Source: CAZCZU01 sp964503475 (GTDB lineage Bacteria > Pseudomonadota > Zetaproteobacteria > Mariprofundales > Mariprofundaceae). From it: a stretch of DNA of 64,000 nt. The notes beneath the pieces were generated by a model, which was not told the DNA's origin, did no database searches, and saw only the letters and a program-made list of their open reading frames with translations. Shown here in pieces: positions 1 to 7,502 of this stretch (its first letter is position 1; every line of letters begins with the position of its first letter). The translations under genes were made by a program, and so were the position numbers. The stretch spans positions 29,574-93,573 of the forward strand of contig CAZCZU010000004.1 of NCBI GenBank assembly GCA_964503475.1, read 5' to 3'.

Positions 1-574
1 CTTTCTCAGCTTCTGAGGGGAAACGAGCAACCTTGAACTGCTGAGCCAAGTGGTTTCTTTGGAGGATCGAGCTATTTAGCGACTCCAATGCCCCATTCAG
101 GGAATTAACTAATGCCAATGTACGAGTATTGCCCGATATTTTCTCAAACACCTGCTTTTCCAGAGCTCTAATTGGGAGTGTTAAAGGAGGTAAACTTTGC
201 ATATCTGCTTCAAAATCGAAAACTCTCGTGGCTTCTATTGATCCATTTTTTAGGCCCTCGCGATGAGCGATAGCTTCATTTCTGGTGTTGTCGAATTTCT
301 CCTTCAATTCGCGAACATGCTGCTTTTTCAACGAGAGGCATGTATTCGCAATTGAGAATGAAGCCGTAATTGCTGCATTTGTATTTCGTATCTCCCTTAT
401 CTGAGATTCTCTTCTTTGATTTCGTTCCGAAATAAACGAGGCACCAAGAGTACCGGCGAACGCCGAAACAAATGTCGCAATAATCGTGAGGACGAATGGA
501 TCACTAACCCCCTCTGCTAATTCTTTAAACAAGCATTGGATCGAATCGAGAATTCCAGTCACCCACTCCGACAT
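1..574 (-). CDS. small membrane protein of unknown function, C-terminus beyond the window
   Basis: An open frame of 191 codons starts at ATG 574 and runs off the window start without a stop. Residues about 27-49 are a hydrophobic membrane span (from DPFVLTIIATF to GASFI), followed by a basic, polar stretch (ERNQRRESQIREIRN) and a helical, probably coiled-coil region. I do not recognise a family. The frame is AT-rich compared with the rest of the window. It starts about 30 nt beyond the end of an attC site in the same orientation, which makes it the likely gene of the next integron cassette. The reading frame is secure; the function is unknown. Confidence 0.65.
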   Translation of the reverse strand, partial: MSEWVTGILDSIQCLFKELAEGVSDPFVLTIIATFVSAFAGTLGASFISERNQRRESQIREIRNTNAAITASFSIANTCLSLKKQHVRELKEKFDNTRNEAIAHREGLKNGSIEATRVFDFEADMQSLPPLTLPIRALEKQVFEKISGNTRTLALVNSLNGALESLNSSILQRNHLAQQFKVARFPSEAEK

Positions 575-598
575 TAATTAGTTCCCTCGTGCTTTTTG

Positions 599-681
599 AA
601 CATAACGGTTCACATAAGGGGCGCCGCGGTAGCGGCGTCCCAGCGAACGAGAGAGAGCGATCTTGATGTGATTGTTAGCTG
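599..681 (-). other. attC: attC recombination site
   Basis: On the minus strand the site runs R'' (CAGCTAAC, 681-674), L'' (TCACATCAAG), a central hairpin, L' (CTTATGTGA) and R' (GTTATGTT, 606-599). The outer arms pair as an imperfect palindrome, and L'' has one extra C compared with L', the extrahelical base typical of attC. The centre folds into a strong GC stem (GGGACGCCGC with GCGGCGCCCC, loop TACC). Length (about 82 bp), arm order and position immediately after a stop codon all fit. The R' box belongs to the next cassette, which explains its mismatch to R''. Confidence 0.75.
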
Positions 682-1386
682 CTCTACTCACCGTAAATAA
701 TGTCATAAATACAGCCATAGAATTTAATGCTTGAAGTGATTGCTCCAATCTTTAGCTTGAATGTGTCTGGGCATTTGTAATCATAAAGCTTTTCAAGTTG
801 AACCTTATCGTTATTTAAGTACTTAGGCTCACCCGCACCATGTACAATTGCATTGCGTCTGGCATACAGCCAATCGGCGTACCCACATACTGAGTGAGGA
901 ACATTTACTTGAGTTTTGCTAGCCTTAAGGACTATGTTTCCGTTTCCCGGCTGTACTTGTGGTTTTTTCGTTGTGTACTCAAGCCTTTCAAAAAGCTTTA
1001 AAAGGAATTGAAGCTTCAAAGAGTGCCTTTTGCGCAAAATAGTATTCCGTATTGCGCTTTTTAGTTTTTCGTCAATAGCATCTTGAACCGTTTCTGCATT
1101 CATTAGCAATTGAAGCAGATATGCTTCATTAACAGTTTCGTTTAAGGATGGCGAGATGGCTTCTAGAACAAAATCAGAACGACAGTTTTCAAGAATTAAG
1201 TGATCAACCATTACATCGAAGCGATCTACTAAATTGGTATAAACCAATTTCTGAACATGTTTTCGACTCTGGTCTTCGAGATTTTTTATATCCTCTACGG
1301 AGGGCTCAATTTGCTTTTCAACGTACTGCCAAAAGTCATCTAATGCTTGAAAGTTCATTTTGAATATATCCCTGCTTTTCAGCTAA
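606..1386 (-). mobile_element. integron gene cassette carrying a HEPN-motif gene
   Basis: The segment has the anatomy of one integron cassette read on the minus strand. It begins with TTAGCTG just after a G at 1387, contains one gene (684-1358) with a short leader, and ends in an attC site whose last G is at 606. The first bases of the cassette (TTAGCTG, 1386-1380) are exactly complementary to the R'' box of its own attC (CAGCTAA, 681-675). That is expected because these two parts pair to rebuild the full attC when the cassette is circular. No integrase gene is visible upstream (1388-2106), so this may be a cluster lacking an integrase, or an insertion at a secondary site. Confidence 0.72.
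684..1358 (-). CDS. HEPN-motif protein, integron cassette gene
   Basis: A 224-residue, mostly helical protein. Near the C-terminus it has YARRNAIVHG, where R168 and H173 form the R-x4-H motif of HEPN-fold ribonucleases such as toxins of toxin-antitoxin modules and abortive-infection proteins. A HEPN-type RNase or nucleic-acid-binding role is inference from that motif and the helical composition. There is no signal peptide or membrane span. The gene is AT-rich relative to the housekeeping genes, and its TAG stop lies 3 nt before an attC site. No antitoxin frame lies beside it in the cassette, so it may act alone or be neutralised elsewhere. Confidence 0.7.
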   Translation of the reverse strand: MNFQALDDFWQYVEKQIEPSVEDIKNLEDQSRKHVQKLVYTNLVDRFDVMVDHLILENCRSDFVLEAISPSLNETVNEAYLLQLLMNAETVQDAIDEKLKSAIRNTILRKRHSLKLQFLLKLFERLEYTTKKPQVQPGNGNIVLKASKTQVNVPHSVCGYADWLYARRNAIVHGAGEPKYLNNDKVQLEKLYDYKCPDTFKLKIGAITSSIKFYGCIYDIIYGE

Positions 1387-1391
1387 CATAT

Positions 1392-1415
1392 ATTATACAC
1401 CACATTGGGTGTATA
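1392..1415 (-). promoter_or_regulatory. palindrome overlapping a -10-like element upstream of the cassette
   Basis: A perfect 8-bp inverted repeat, TATACACC (1394-1401) and GGTGTATA (1408-1415), is separated by 6 nt. On the minus strand a TATAAT (1397-1392) overlaps its proximal arm and lies a few bases from the cassette boundary at 1387. The arrangement suits a promoter and operator driving the cassette gene from outside the cassette. No good -35 is seen at 17 nt, so confidence is low. Confidence 0.35.
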
Positions 1416-1649
1416 TCCCGCCTCAAAATAAAGGCCTAAAATGGTTGTTTCTCTTTTCATAAAGCTACGTTACAGGATTATTTCGGAGTATATTGAAAAG
1501 ACAAAACACACCTTTGACGAATCCCCTCCCTTCTCCTGAAATCAGGCCTGGCTAAACAAAGCGTACCACGCTCTTTCGGGGACGAAATAGCACGCATGCG
1601 CTATTGAAGCGCATGATGAAGAACCTGCACCCTCAGGATTGAGGAATAA
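1416..1649 (-). other. gene-free spacer between cassette and 50-residue ORF
   Basis: I see no coding frame with a ribosome-binding site here, no integrase gene and no tRNA. Minor inverted repeats are present, for example AATAGC/GCTATT near 1588-1607 and CCTCA/TGAGG near 1631-1644. The first part is AT-rich like the cassettes, and the later part approaches the GC content of the chromosome. The transition between accessory and backbone DNA probably lies here. Confidence 0.4.
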
Positions 1650-1802
1650 TCAGGAAGTGAGGGTCCAGCCCCTGGAGATGACGGCATCGAGCATCTGGTT
1701 GGCTGCATCAGGCTTTTTCACCGTAATCATCTGATCGCTGGCCGGCACCTTGCCCTTGCCGATCTTTTCCTGCTTGCTGGTTTTGCTCTTGTCATTGTTC
1801 AT
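1650..1802 (-). CDS. 50-residue protein of unknown function
   Basis: A short frame from ATG 1802 to TGA 1650 is preceded by a good ribosome-binding site (GGGGAGA, 6 nt before the ATG). The product is lysine-rich at its N-terminus (MNNDKSKTSKQEKIGKGK) and ends with a more hydrophobic ISRGWTLTS. I do not recognise a family. It lies just after the terminator of the DUF2934 gene, so it needs read-through or its own promoter. Composition and ribosome-binding site support it as real. Confidence 0.5.
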   Translation of the reverse strand: MNNDKSKTSKQEKIGKGKVPASDQMITVKKPDAANQMLDAVISRGWTLTS

Positions 1803-1826
1803 GGCTATCTCCCCGCCTTCAGGCAT

Positions 1827-1854
1827 AAAAAAACCGACTTGCTGACAAGTCGGT
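1827..1854 (-). terminator. rho-independent terminator of the DUF2934 gene
   Basis: A 9-bp perfect stem (ACCGACTTG/CAAGTCGGT, loop CTGA) is followed on the minus strand by seven T residues. It begins directly after the TAG stop of the upstream gene. Confidence 0.85.
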
Positions 1855-2046
1855 CTATCGAATGTTGTTGCTAATCATTTCGTTAATCTCGTTCTCGGCC
1901 TCCAGCCAATCATGCAATTCATCCCCGGGAGCGAACCCCCGCCGTTCGGCCCGGTAGTAGGCCGCCTCCTCGATCATGCGTTGTCGCCCACCCAGTGGCA
2001 AAGCGTACAACCGTTTTCCGTTTCGTTTCTTCCCCTGTTGAGACAT
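1855..2046 (-). CDS. DUF2934 family protein
   Basis: A 63-residue protein read from ATG 2046, which has GGAGAGGG just upstream; the frame also allows a start at 2061. The core IEEAAYYRAERRGFAPGDEL followed by DWLEAENEI matches the short DUF2934 family, found in many proteobacteria and of unknown function. The N-terminus is basic (QQGKKRNGKR). It is transcribed alone and closed by a strong terminator. Confidence 0.75.
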   Translation of the reverse strand: MSQQGKKRNGKRLYALPLGGRQRMIEEAAYYRAERRGFAPGDELHDWLEAENEINEMISNNIR

Positions 2047-2106
2047 ACCCTCTCCGATCAAGTCGATACTCTGATACCAATAGATCCTATTCCGGCTAAG
2101 TGCAAG

Positions 2107-3360
2107 TCAGGGCCTGCCATACCCATCGGCCACCTGCTCGTAGACCGCCGCGATCTGTGATGCCACGGCCGTCCAGGCATAACGTTCGCGTGCCGTTGCC
2201 AGGGCAGCCTCGTTCATGCGCTGGCGTGCCGCACCATCACGGCTGAGGATGGCCATGATGCCTGCAGCGAAGGCATCGGCATCGGTGGGATCGGCCAGAT
2301 AGCCGTCCACCCCCTCATCGACGATATCGACCGGGCCGCCATTGCAGGTGGCCACTACCGGCGTACCGGCTGCCATCGCCTCGACCAGCACCAGGCCGAA
2401 CGGCTCGTAGAGCGACGGGCAGGCAAAGAGATCGGCCGCGCCATAACAGTGCACGATATCCTCATCGCTCAGACGCGAGAACCAGCGCACCTCTCCTTCC
2501 AGCTTAAGCTCACGGATACGCTCCAGCATACGGCCGTGCAGCGCTTTCTCATCGTTCGAGGGCGACTCCGAACCCTGCGGCAGCATGAAGCAGATGCTCT
2601 TGCCCTGCGCCTTGATTGCCCGCACCACCTGCGGCATCGCCTCGACCAGCTCGAGAAAGCCCTTGCGGGGATCAAGACGACCGACGGCAAAGATCATGAA
2701 ATCGCTTTCGATGCCAAGCTGCTGCTTCAGCTCCGCCTTGGAGGCCTTCGGTGCAAAGCGATCAACATCGACGCCGCCGGGCACGATATGGATGCGGGAC
2801 TCGGGTACCCCGTAGTGCTCGATCAGGGCCTGCCGCTCGATGCTGCTCAGGGCGATGATGCCATCGGCGGCCTGCATCACCCGCTTCTCGGCCGGAATGC
2901 GGATATGGTAATTGAGATCGGCATCGGGGACCCGCTGCTGCTTGAGCACCCCCAGCGAATGGCTGGTAAAGATGAACGGTTTGCCGGTGGCAAGGCTTGC
3001 CGCCAGCCCCGATACTCCCCCATCCCAGTAGTGGCCATGCACGATATCGGCCTCCTGCAGCCAGTCGTACTGTGCCTTCAGCACATGATGGGTGAACTGG
3101 GGCAGGTACGGCCCCATATCCTCCTTGCGCAGGAATCCGGCCGGCCCCATGCCATAGCGGTAGACCTCCGCCCTGCCATCGATGGGTGACTGGGCCGGCT
3201 TGGTGCCGTAATGACGGGTAAAGCAGCGTACCGCGGCCCCCGTCTCCCTGACCAGCGCGGCCGCCACCCGTGCCTCATAAATGCACTGCCCGCCCGAATC
3301 GGGCTCGCCAAGCTTGGCCAGCGGATCGCTGTGCGGACAGAAGAATGCGATACGTTTCAT
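2107..3360 (-). CDS. sucrose-phosphate synthase-like GT4 glycosyltransferase
   Basis: A 417-residue cytoplasmic enzyme expected to transfer glucose from a nucleotide sugar to fructose 6-phosphate. The start at 3360 is chosen for its GGGAGGTGAC ribosome-binding site; a longer frame reaches 3444. Visible features are the N-terminal substrate loop EPDSGGQCIYEA, TSHSLG (a hallmark of sucrose-phosphate synthases), the GT4 segment VGRLDPRKG, and the E-x7-E nucleotide-sugar motif EPFGLVLVEA near residue 337. It follows a sucrose-phosphatase gene, which strongly supports the assignment. Other GT4 activities cannot be excluded from sequence alone. Confidence 0.78.
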   Translation of the reverse strand: MKRIAFFCPHSDPLAKLGEPDSGGQCIYEARVAAALVRETGAAVRCFTRHYGTKPAQSPIDGRAEVYRYGMGPAGFLRKEDMGPYLPQFTHHVLKAQYDWLQEADIVHGHYWDGGVSGLAASLATGKPFIFTSHSLGVLKQQRVPDADLNYHIRIPAEKRVMQAADGIIALSSIERQALIEHYGVPESRIHIVPGGVDVDRFAPKASKAELKQQLGIESDFMIFAVGRLDPRKGFLELVEAMPQVVRAIKAQGKSICFMLPQGSESPSNDEKALHGRMLERIRELKLEGEVRWFSRLSDEDIVHCYGAADLFACPSLYEPFGLVLVEAMAAGTPVVATCNGGPVDIVDEGVDGYLADPTDADAFAAGIMAILSRDGAARQRMNEAALATARERYAWTAVASQIAAVYEQVADGYGRP

Positions 3361-3391
3361 GTCACCTCCCGGGCCGAATGAACGGGTGCGC

Positions 3392-4192
3392 TCAGGTCTC
3401 AACCAGACCGTAGTGATGCAGCCCCTCGATGATGCCATCCCCATATGCCTGCCTGGCTATAAAGAGTCGGGCCACGCCATGGCTGGCCTCTGCCGCCCCC
3501 CTGGCCTGCTGCTGCACCTCGGCCGGGGCATTGCCGACCAGGGTGCCGGAAAAGCCGTGCGTCAGGGCATCGAGATCGTTGCCCGAATCGCCGGCGAAAA
3601 AGACCGCCTCATGCGCCATAGCATGCCGGGCGGCCAGGTATTCGAGTGCCTGCGCCTTGCCGGAGGCGAGCGGCAACACATCGATCAACCCCCGGCCGGT
3701 AAAGATATCGACGCTGTGGATCACCTTAAGGCCCGCATCGAGGCCCTGCATGCGGGCCAGAATCTCATCCTGCAGCTCCCGCCCCTCACCATGCTCATAG
3801 TAGAGACTGAACTTGTGCGGCCCCTGCTTCTCGCGCTCCTGCGGCCTCAAACCGGCAATATCATTGAGTGCCGCCCACATCACTGAGTGATTGAACACCG
3901 GCCCGAGCCGCGCCGACCACTGGCCATCGGCTCGCCCGCCCTGGCTGTAGATCTCGGAGCCGACATTGCAGACCCAGTAATCGGGGCGCGGCAGCTTGAA
4001 GGCGGCCCGCGCCTTCTGCGCCAGAGCCAGGTGCCGTCCGCTGACAAAGCAGACCGGGCAACGCTGCTTCTCCAGTTGTTTCAGAAGCTCGCGGGTACGC
4101 TTCAGGCACCCTTCAGGCGCGGCCTGCGGTCCATTGGGAAGCAGCGTGCCATCAAGATCGGAGCCGAACAGGAACGGCCGGATCAACCTCAT
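3392..4192 (-). CDS. sucrose-6-phosphate phosphatase-like HAD hydrolase
   Basis: A 266-residue HAD-superfamily phosphatase. The catalytic motif SDLDGTLLPNG lies near residues 11-21, followed by FVSGR (motif II region), PDYWVCNVGSEIY (sucrose-phosphatase-like substrate region) and FFAGDSGNDLDAL (metal-binding motif IV). It would release sucrose from sucrose 6-phosphate made by the next gene. Its start overlaps the end of the upstream nucleotidyltransferase gene by 4 nt, suggesting translational coupling. Mannosyl-3-phosphoglycerate phosphatase is a related alternative, less likely with this partner. Confidence 0.8.
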   Translation of the reverse strand: MRLIRPFLFGSDLDGTLLPNGPQAAPEGCLKRTRELLKQLEKQRCPVCFVSGRHLALAQKARAAFKLPRPDYWVCNVGSEIYSQGGRADGQWSARLGPVFNHSVMWAALNDIAGLRPQEREKQGPHKFSLYYEHGEGRELQDEILARMQGLDAGLKVIHSVDIFTGRGLIDVLPLASGKAQALEYLAARHAMAHEAVFFAGDSGNDLDALTHGFSGTLVGNAPAEVQQQARGAAEASHGVARLFIARQAYGDGIIEGLHHYGLVET

Positions 4193-6642
4193 CCGGCCAT
4201 GCTCTGAAGCTGGCGCGACACCTCTTCGCGCAGGCCGTTCATTTCGCTCATCGAATTGGCCTCGATGCTGACCAGCAGCTCCGGACGATCGGCACTGGGC
4301 AGCACATAGACCGTGCCTCGCTCATATTTCAGGCGCACGCCCTCGGGTACGGCATTGATATCGGCCTCCGGCAAGCTGACCAGCTCACGCATGACCCGCC
4401 CCATCTCCTCCCAGGCACAACCGACAAAGAAACGCTCCCGGTCACTGGTCGGCACACTGCGGTTGAAATCGTGCAGGGAGACCTTTTCACGACGCAGGAA
4501 GTTGAGCAGCTGGATGGCAGCAGGCACCGCGTCAAAGCCGAGATAGAAATGGATGAAATCGAGCCACTGGCTGTAGGCGTGCTGACTGGCCGCCTCGGCC
4601 AGCAGTGCGGCCGGCTCCATGCGGGTGACGATGATCTGGCGTTTGTGACGCTCGGCCATACTGGCCAGAAAAGCCGGATGATCGGCCGGCAGGAAGACAG
4701 GCAGATCGCTCGGCGCCGACTGGATGAAGGCGGCGGCCAGAAGTTCGGTCGTCCGCTCCAGGGAGAGCAGTTGCCCGGACTCGTCCACCAGCTGCAGATG
4801 CTCTGCCGCCGGCTGGAAAATCATGCCGATGGCATGGTTGAGCTTGGAGATGCTGGAAATCTGATGGACCACATCCTCCCCGGACTGGTCGGGAATATTG
4901 CCCAGCCTGAAATTGGGTACGCCGTAACTGGAAAAGAGCCGGGTCAGGATCTTGGCCGTGGAGCGCCCATAACAGAAATAGACGATATTCTGCCCTTCAC
5001 GCGGCGAATCGCCGGCAATCAGTGGCATAATATAGTCGATATAGCGATCATCGACCCGGCCGGGATAGCGCAGGGTGCCGACATGATCCATGGAAACGCG
5101 CGGGAAATCGGCACGATAGAAGCCCGCCTCGATCTTGCGGCGGGCGCTTCTGGGCAAAGGCAGCCCTTCCGGCGTATACATCTCGATCTGTACCACCTGC
5201 GGATGGGTATCGGAGATGCCGATATGTACGCCGCCGCTATGCCCCTCCATCGAGCCGGTAATAAAGCGGGTCACCGGAATCGTGCTCTCCTCCAGATCGT
5301 CGACATCGACGCCGACCGATAGCAGCCCCGACACAAAGGCGCGCTTGATCAGGCGCGAGAAGGGATGCGCATCGCGACTGGCCACCACCCGCCGGCCCTG
5401 TTTGGCCCAGGCGCCGAAGGCCTTGCCCAGGGTGGCTGCGAACTCCGGCGTCACGTAGAGGTTGGCCAGGCCCGAGATGCCGCGCGAGCCGAAAATCGAA
5501 GGCCGCTGCAGCGACTCCCAGACCAGGTTTTCCATGATCACGACACCGACATCGACCGCCTTCTCGGGCCAGACCAGCACATTGGGCTGAACCACCACCC
5601 GCCGGCCCAGGCGACAGTCGGGACCGATCACACAGCCATCGCCCAGCTCGCACTCGGCCTCGATCAGGTTACGCGGACCGACAATGCAGTTGCGCAGGTC
5701 GCTGCGCTCACCGACAAACGAATTCTCCATGACAATGGCGCGATTGAGATTGGCCAGCGAATCGACCTCGGTGTTATGGCCGAGCACGGCATAGGGGCCG
5801 ATGCTGGCATGCTTGTGCACATCGACACTGTCGCCCAGCCAGCATGGGCCGTTGATCTTGGCGGCCGGATCGATGTAGGTATCCTTACCGACCCATACAC
5901 CCTCCTGGATCAGGCTGCCCGGCATATCGAGCTGCACACGGCCATCGAGAAAATCCCAGTGGGCCTGGCGCAACTGCTCCAGGGTACCGATATCGCTCCA
6001 GTAGCCTTCGCCGACATAACCGTAAATCGGTTCGTTTTGCTGCATCAGGAGCGGGAAGAGATCGTGGGCAAAATCGAAGGGCTCCCCTTCCGGTACCAGG
6101 TCGAGCACCTCCGGCTCGATCAGGTAGATGCCGGTATTCACCGTGTCGCTGAACACTTCGCCCGGGCCCGGCTTCTCCAGAAAACGCTGCACACGCCCGT
6201 CACTACCGGTGATAACGATGCCGAATTCACCCGGCTCCTTCACCCGCTTCATCAACAGGCTCACCTTGGCACCGCTTCTGCGATGAAAGGCGAGGAATTC
6301 GGCAATATCGAAATCCATCAGCGCATCGCCGCCGACGACCAGAAAGGTTTCGTCCAGATACTTCTGGCCCAGTTTGACCGAACCGGCCGTACCGAGCGGC
6401 TCCGTCTCCAGGGTGTAGTGCATGGTGATATCGAGATTGGAACCGTCACCGAAATAGTTCTGAATCTGGCGTGGCCGGTAGTGCAGCGTGGTCACGATCT
6501 CCTCGATTCCATACCGGGCCAGATGGCGGATGATGTGCTCCATGATCGGTTGCCCCAGCACATGCACCATCGGTTTGGGAAGATTCTCTGTCAGAGGACG
6601 CAGACGGGATCCCTGCCCTCCCGCCATGATCACCGCTTTCAT
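4189..6642 (-). CDS. sugar nucleotidyltransferase fused to a degenerate phosphomannomutase-like domain
   Basis: An 817-residue protein from ATG 6642 (AAGGAG upstream). Residues 1-230 are an NTP-transferase domain with AGGQGSRLRPLTENLPKP, the nucleotide-binding signature of GDP-mannose and NDP-glucose pyrophosphorylases. Residues about 250-370 are left-handed beta-helix hexapeptide repeats. The rest resembles phosphoglucomutase/phosphomannomutase, but the TASHNP phosphoserine loop reads GISDTHPQ and the DGDADR metal loop reads FQPAAEH, so mutase activity is doubtful. Cyanobacterial homologues share this fusion. As the first gene before sucrose phosphatase and synthase, it may supply or regulate a nucleotide sugar; that link is inference. 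Confidence 0.8.
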   Translation of the reverse strand: MKAVIMAGGQGSRLRPLTENLPKPMVHVLGQPIMEHIIRHLARYGIEEIVTTLHYRPRQIQNYFGDGSNLDITMHYTLETEPLGTAGSVKLGQKYLDETFLVVGGDALMDFDIAEFLAFHRRSGAKVSLLMKRVKEPGEFGIVITGSDGRVQRFLEKPGPGEVFSDTVNTGIYLIEPEVLDLVPEGEPFDFAHDLFPLLMQQNEPIYGYVGEGYWSDIGTLEQLRQAHWDFLDGRVQLDMPGSLIQEGVWVGKDTYIDPAAKINGPCWLGDSVDVHKHASIGPYAVLGHNTEVDSLANLNRAIVMENSFVGERSDLRNCIVGPRNLIEAECELGDGCVIGPDCRLGRRVVVQPNVLVWPEKAVDVGVVIMENLVWESLQRPSIFGSRGISGLANLYVTPEFAATLGKAFGAWAKQGRRVVASRDAHPFSRLIKRAFVSGLLSVGVDVDDLEESTIPVTRFITGSMEGHSGGVHIGISDTHPQVVQIEMYTPEGLPLPRSARRKIEAGFYRADFPRVSMDHVGTLRYPGRVDDRYIDYIMPLIAGDSPREGQNIVYFCYGRSTAKILTRLFSSYGVPNFRLGNIPDQSGEDVVHQISSISKLNHAIGMIFQPAAEHLQLVDESGQLLSLERTTELLAAAFIQSAPSDLPVFLPADHPAFLASMAERHKRQIIVTRMEPAALLAEAASQHAYSQWLDFIHFYLGFDAVPAAIQLLNFLRREKVSLHDFNRSVPTSDRERFFVGCAWEEMGRVMRELVSLPEADINAVPEGVRLKYERGTVYVLPSADRPELLVSIEANSMSEMNGLREEVSRQLQSMAG

Positions 6643-6835
6643 CGATTCACACTCCTTATCCGTCATTCAGATACCGCTCCCCCGGAACAGGAAAGCGGTC
6701 ACCGAAAAGGCGTAGGAGACCTTTCGGGTATTCCTCTTAGCATAGCAAATCCGGAGCACTTTTGCGGGCCCGTGTTCGTCGATTTGCAATTTATGGCCCG
6801 GCTTATGGCAGCCCTTTCTCTCCGGATGCAGCAAG

Positions 6836-6868
6836 AAAAAGCCCTGCGGGCACGGGTCCCGCAGGGCT
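6836..6868 (-). terminator. rho-independent terminator after the cyclophilin gene
   Basis: An 11-bp perfect stem (AGCCCTGCGGG/CCCGCAGGGCT) is followed on the minus strand by a short T run. It closes the rimP-to-cyclophilin operon. The remaining 200 nt up to the nucleotidyltransferase gene hold its promoter region and no gene. Confidence 0.8.
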
Positions 6869-6908
6869 GGTTTTCATTACTTCATTTTTTTTATGAAGAA
6901 TCGGGAAA

Positions 6909-7502
6909 TTACGGCTCAATACTCACACTTTTCATCACATCGCCCTGCTTGATGGCATCGACGGCGTCCATCCCCTCGCTGACCTGGCCGAAGATGGCAT
7001 ACTGGCCATCCAGGTGCGGCTGCGGGCCGTAACAGATATAGAACTGGCTGCCGGCCGAATCGGGGTCGGCGGTGCGGGCCATGGCAACCGAGCCTCGCTC
7101 ATGTTTCAGGTTGCTGAACTCGCCCTTGATCGTGTAGCCGGGGCCACCGGTACCGTTGCCGGCCGGATCGCCACCCTGGGCGACAAAACCTGGAATCACA
7201 CGGTGGAAGGTCAGTCCATCGTAAAAGCCGCTGGCAGCCAGGGCCTTGAAGTTGGCCACGGTATTGGGTGCCGCATCCGGCAGCAATTCAATGACGATAT
7301 CGCCATGTGCTGTCGCAATGCGGACATGGTTGCCCGCCGGGATATTCGGGTCGCCGGCCTGCGGCGCCTGGGTCGGTTTTTCCATCACTCTCTCCTTCAC
7401 TGTACTCTGATTACTTCCGGATTCGGCCCGGGCCTGCTCTTCACCTGCACTGCAGGCAAGCAGCAGGCATGCCATGGCCATCGCACTCATCTTCCTGATC
7501 AT
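6909..7502 (-). CDS. cyclophilin-type peptidyl-prolyl isomerase, lipoprotein
   Basis: A 197-residue protein. The N-terminus MIRKMSAMAMACLLLAC is a lipoprotein signal with lipobox LLAC, so the enzyme is probably anchored in the periplasm. The cyclophilin fold is shown by FHRVIPGFVAQGGDP (catalytic Arg), GSVAMAR and SAGSQFYI, and the C-terminal HLDGQYAIFGQV. It would speed cis-trans proline isomerisation in exported proteins. It overlaps the end of truB by 4 nt and is the last gene before the terminator. Confidence 0.88.
   Translation of the reverse strand: MIRKMSAMAMACLLLACSAGEEQARAESGSNQSTVKERVMEKPTQAPQAGDPNIPAGNHVRIATAHGDIVIELLPDAAPNTVANFKALAASGFYDGLTFHRVIPGFVAQGGDPAGNGTGGPGYTIKGEFSNLKHERGSVAMARTADPDSAGSQFYICYGPQPHLDGQYAIFGQVSEGMDAVDAIKQGDVMKSVSIEP

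Noticed and set aside
1588..1607. Short inverted repeat AATAGC/GCTATT
   Set aside because: It is too weak to call a terminator or recombination site.
2449..3189. Long plus-strand frames opposite the sucrose-phosphate synthase, and similar frames opposite infB, clpA and the nucleotidyltransferase
   Set aside because: They are antisense shadows of well-supported genes, caused by high GC; they lack ribosome-binding sites and family similarity.
5365..7032. A 555-codon frame opposite the nucleotidyltransferase gene
   Set aside because: It crosses the intergenic region and a strong terminator, has unusual composition and mirrors the real gene's codon pattern.
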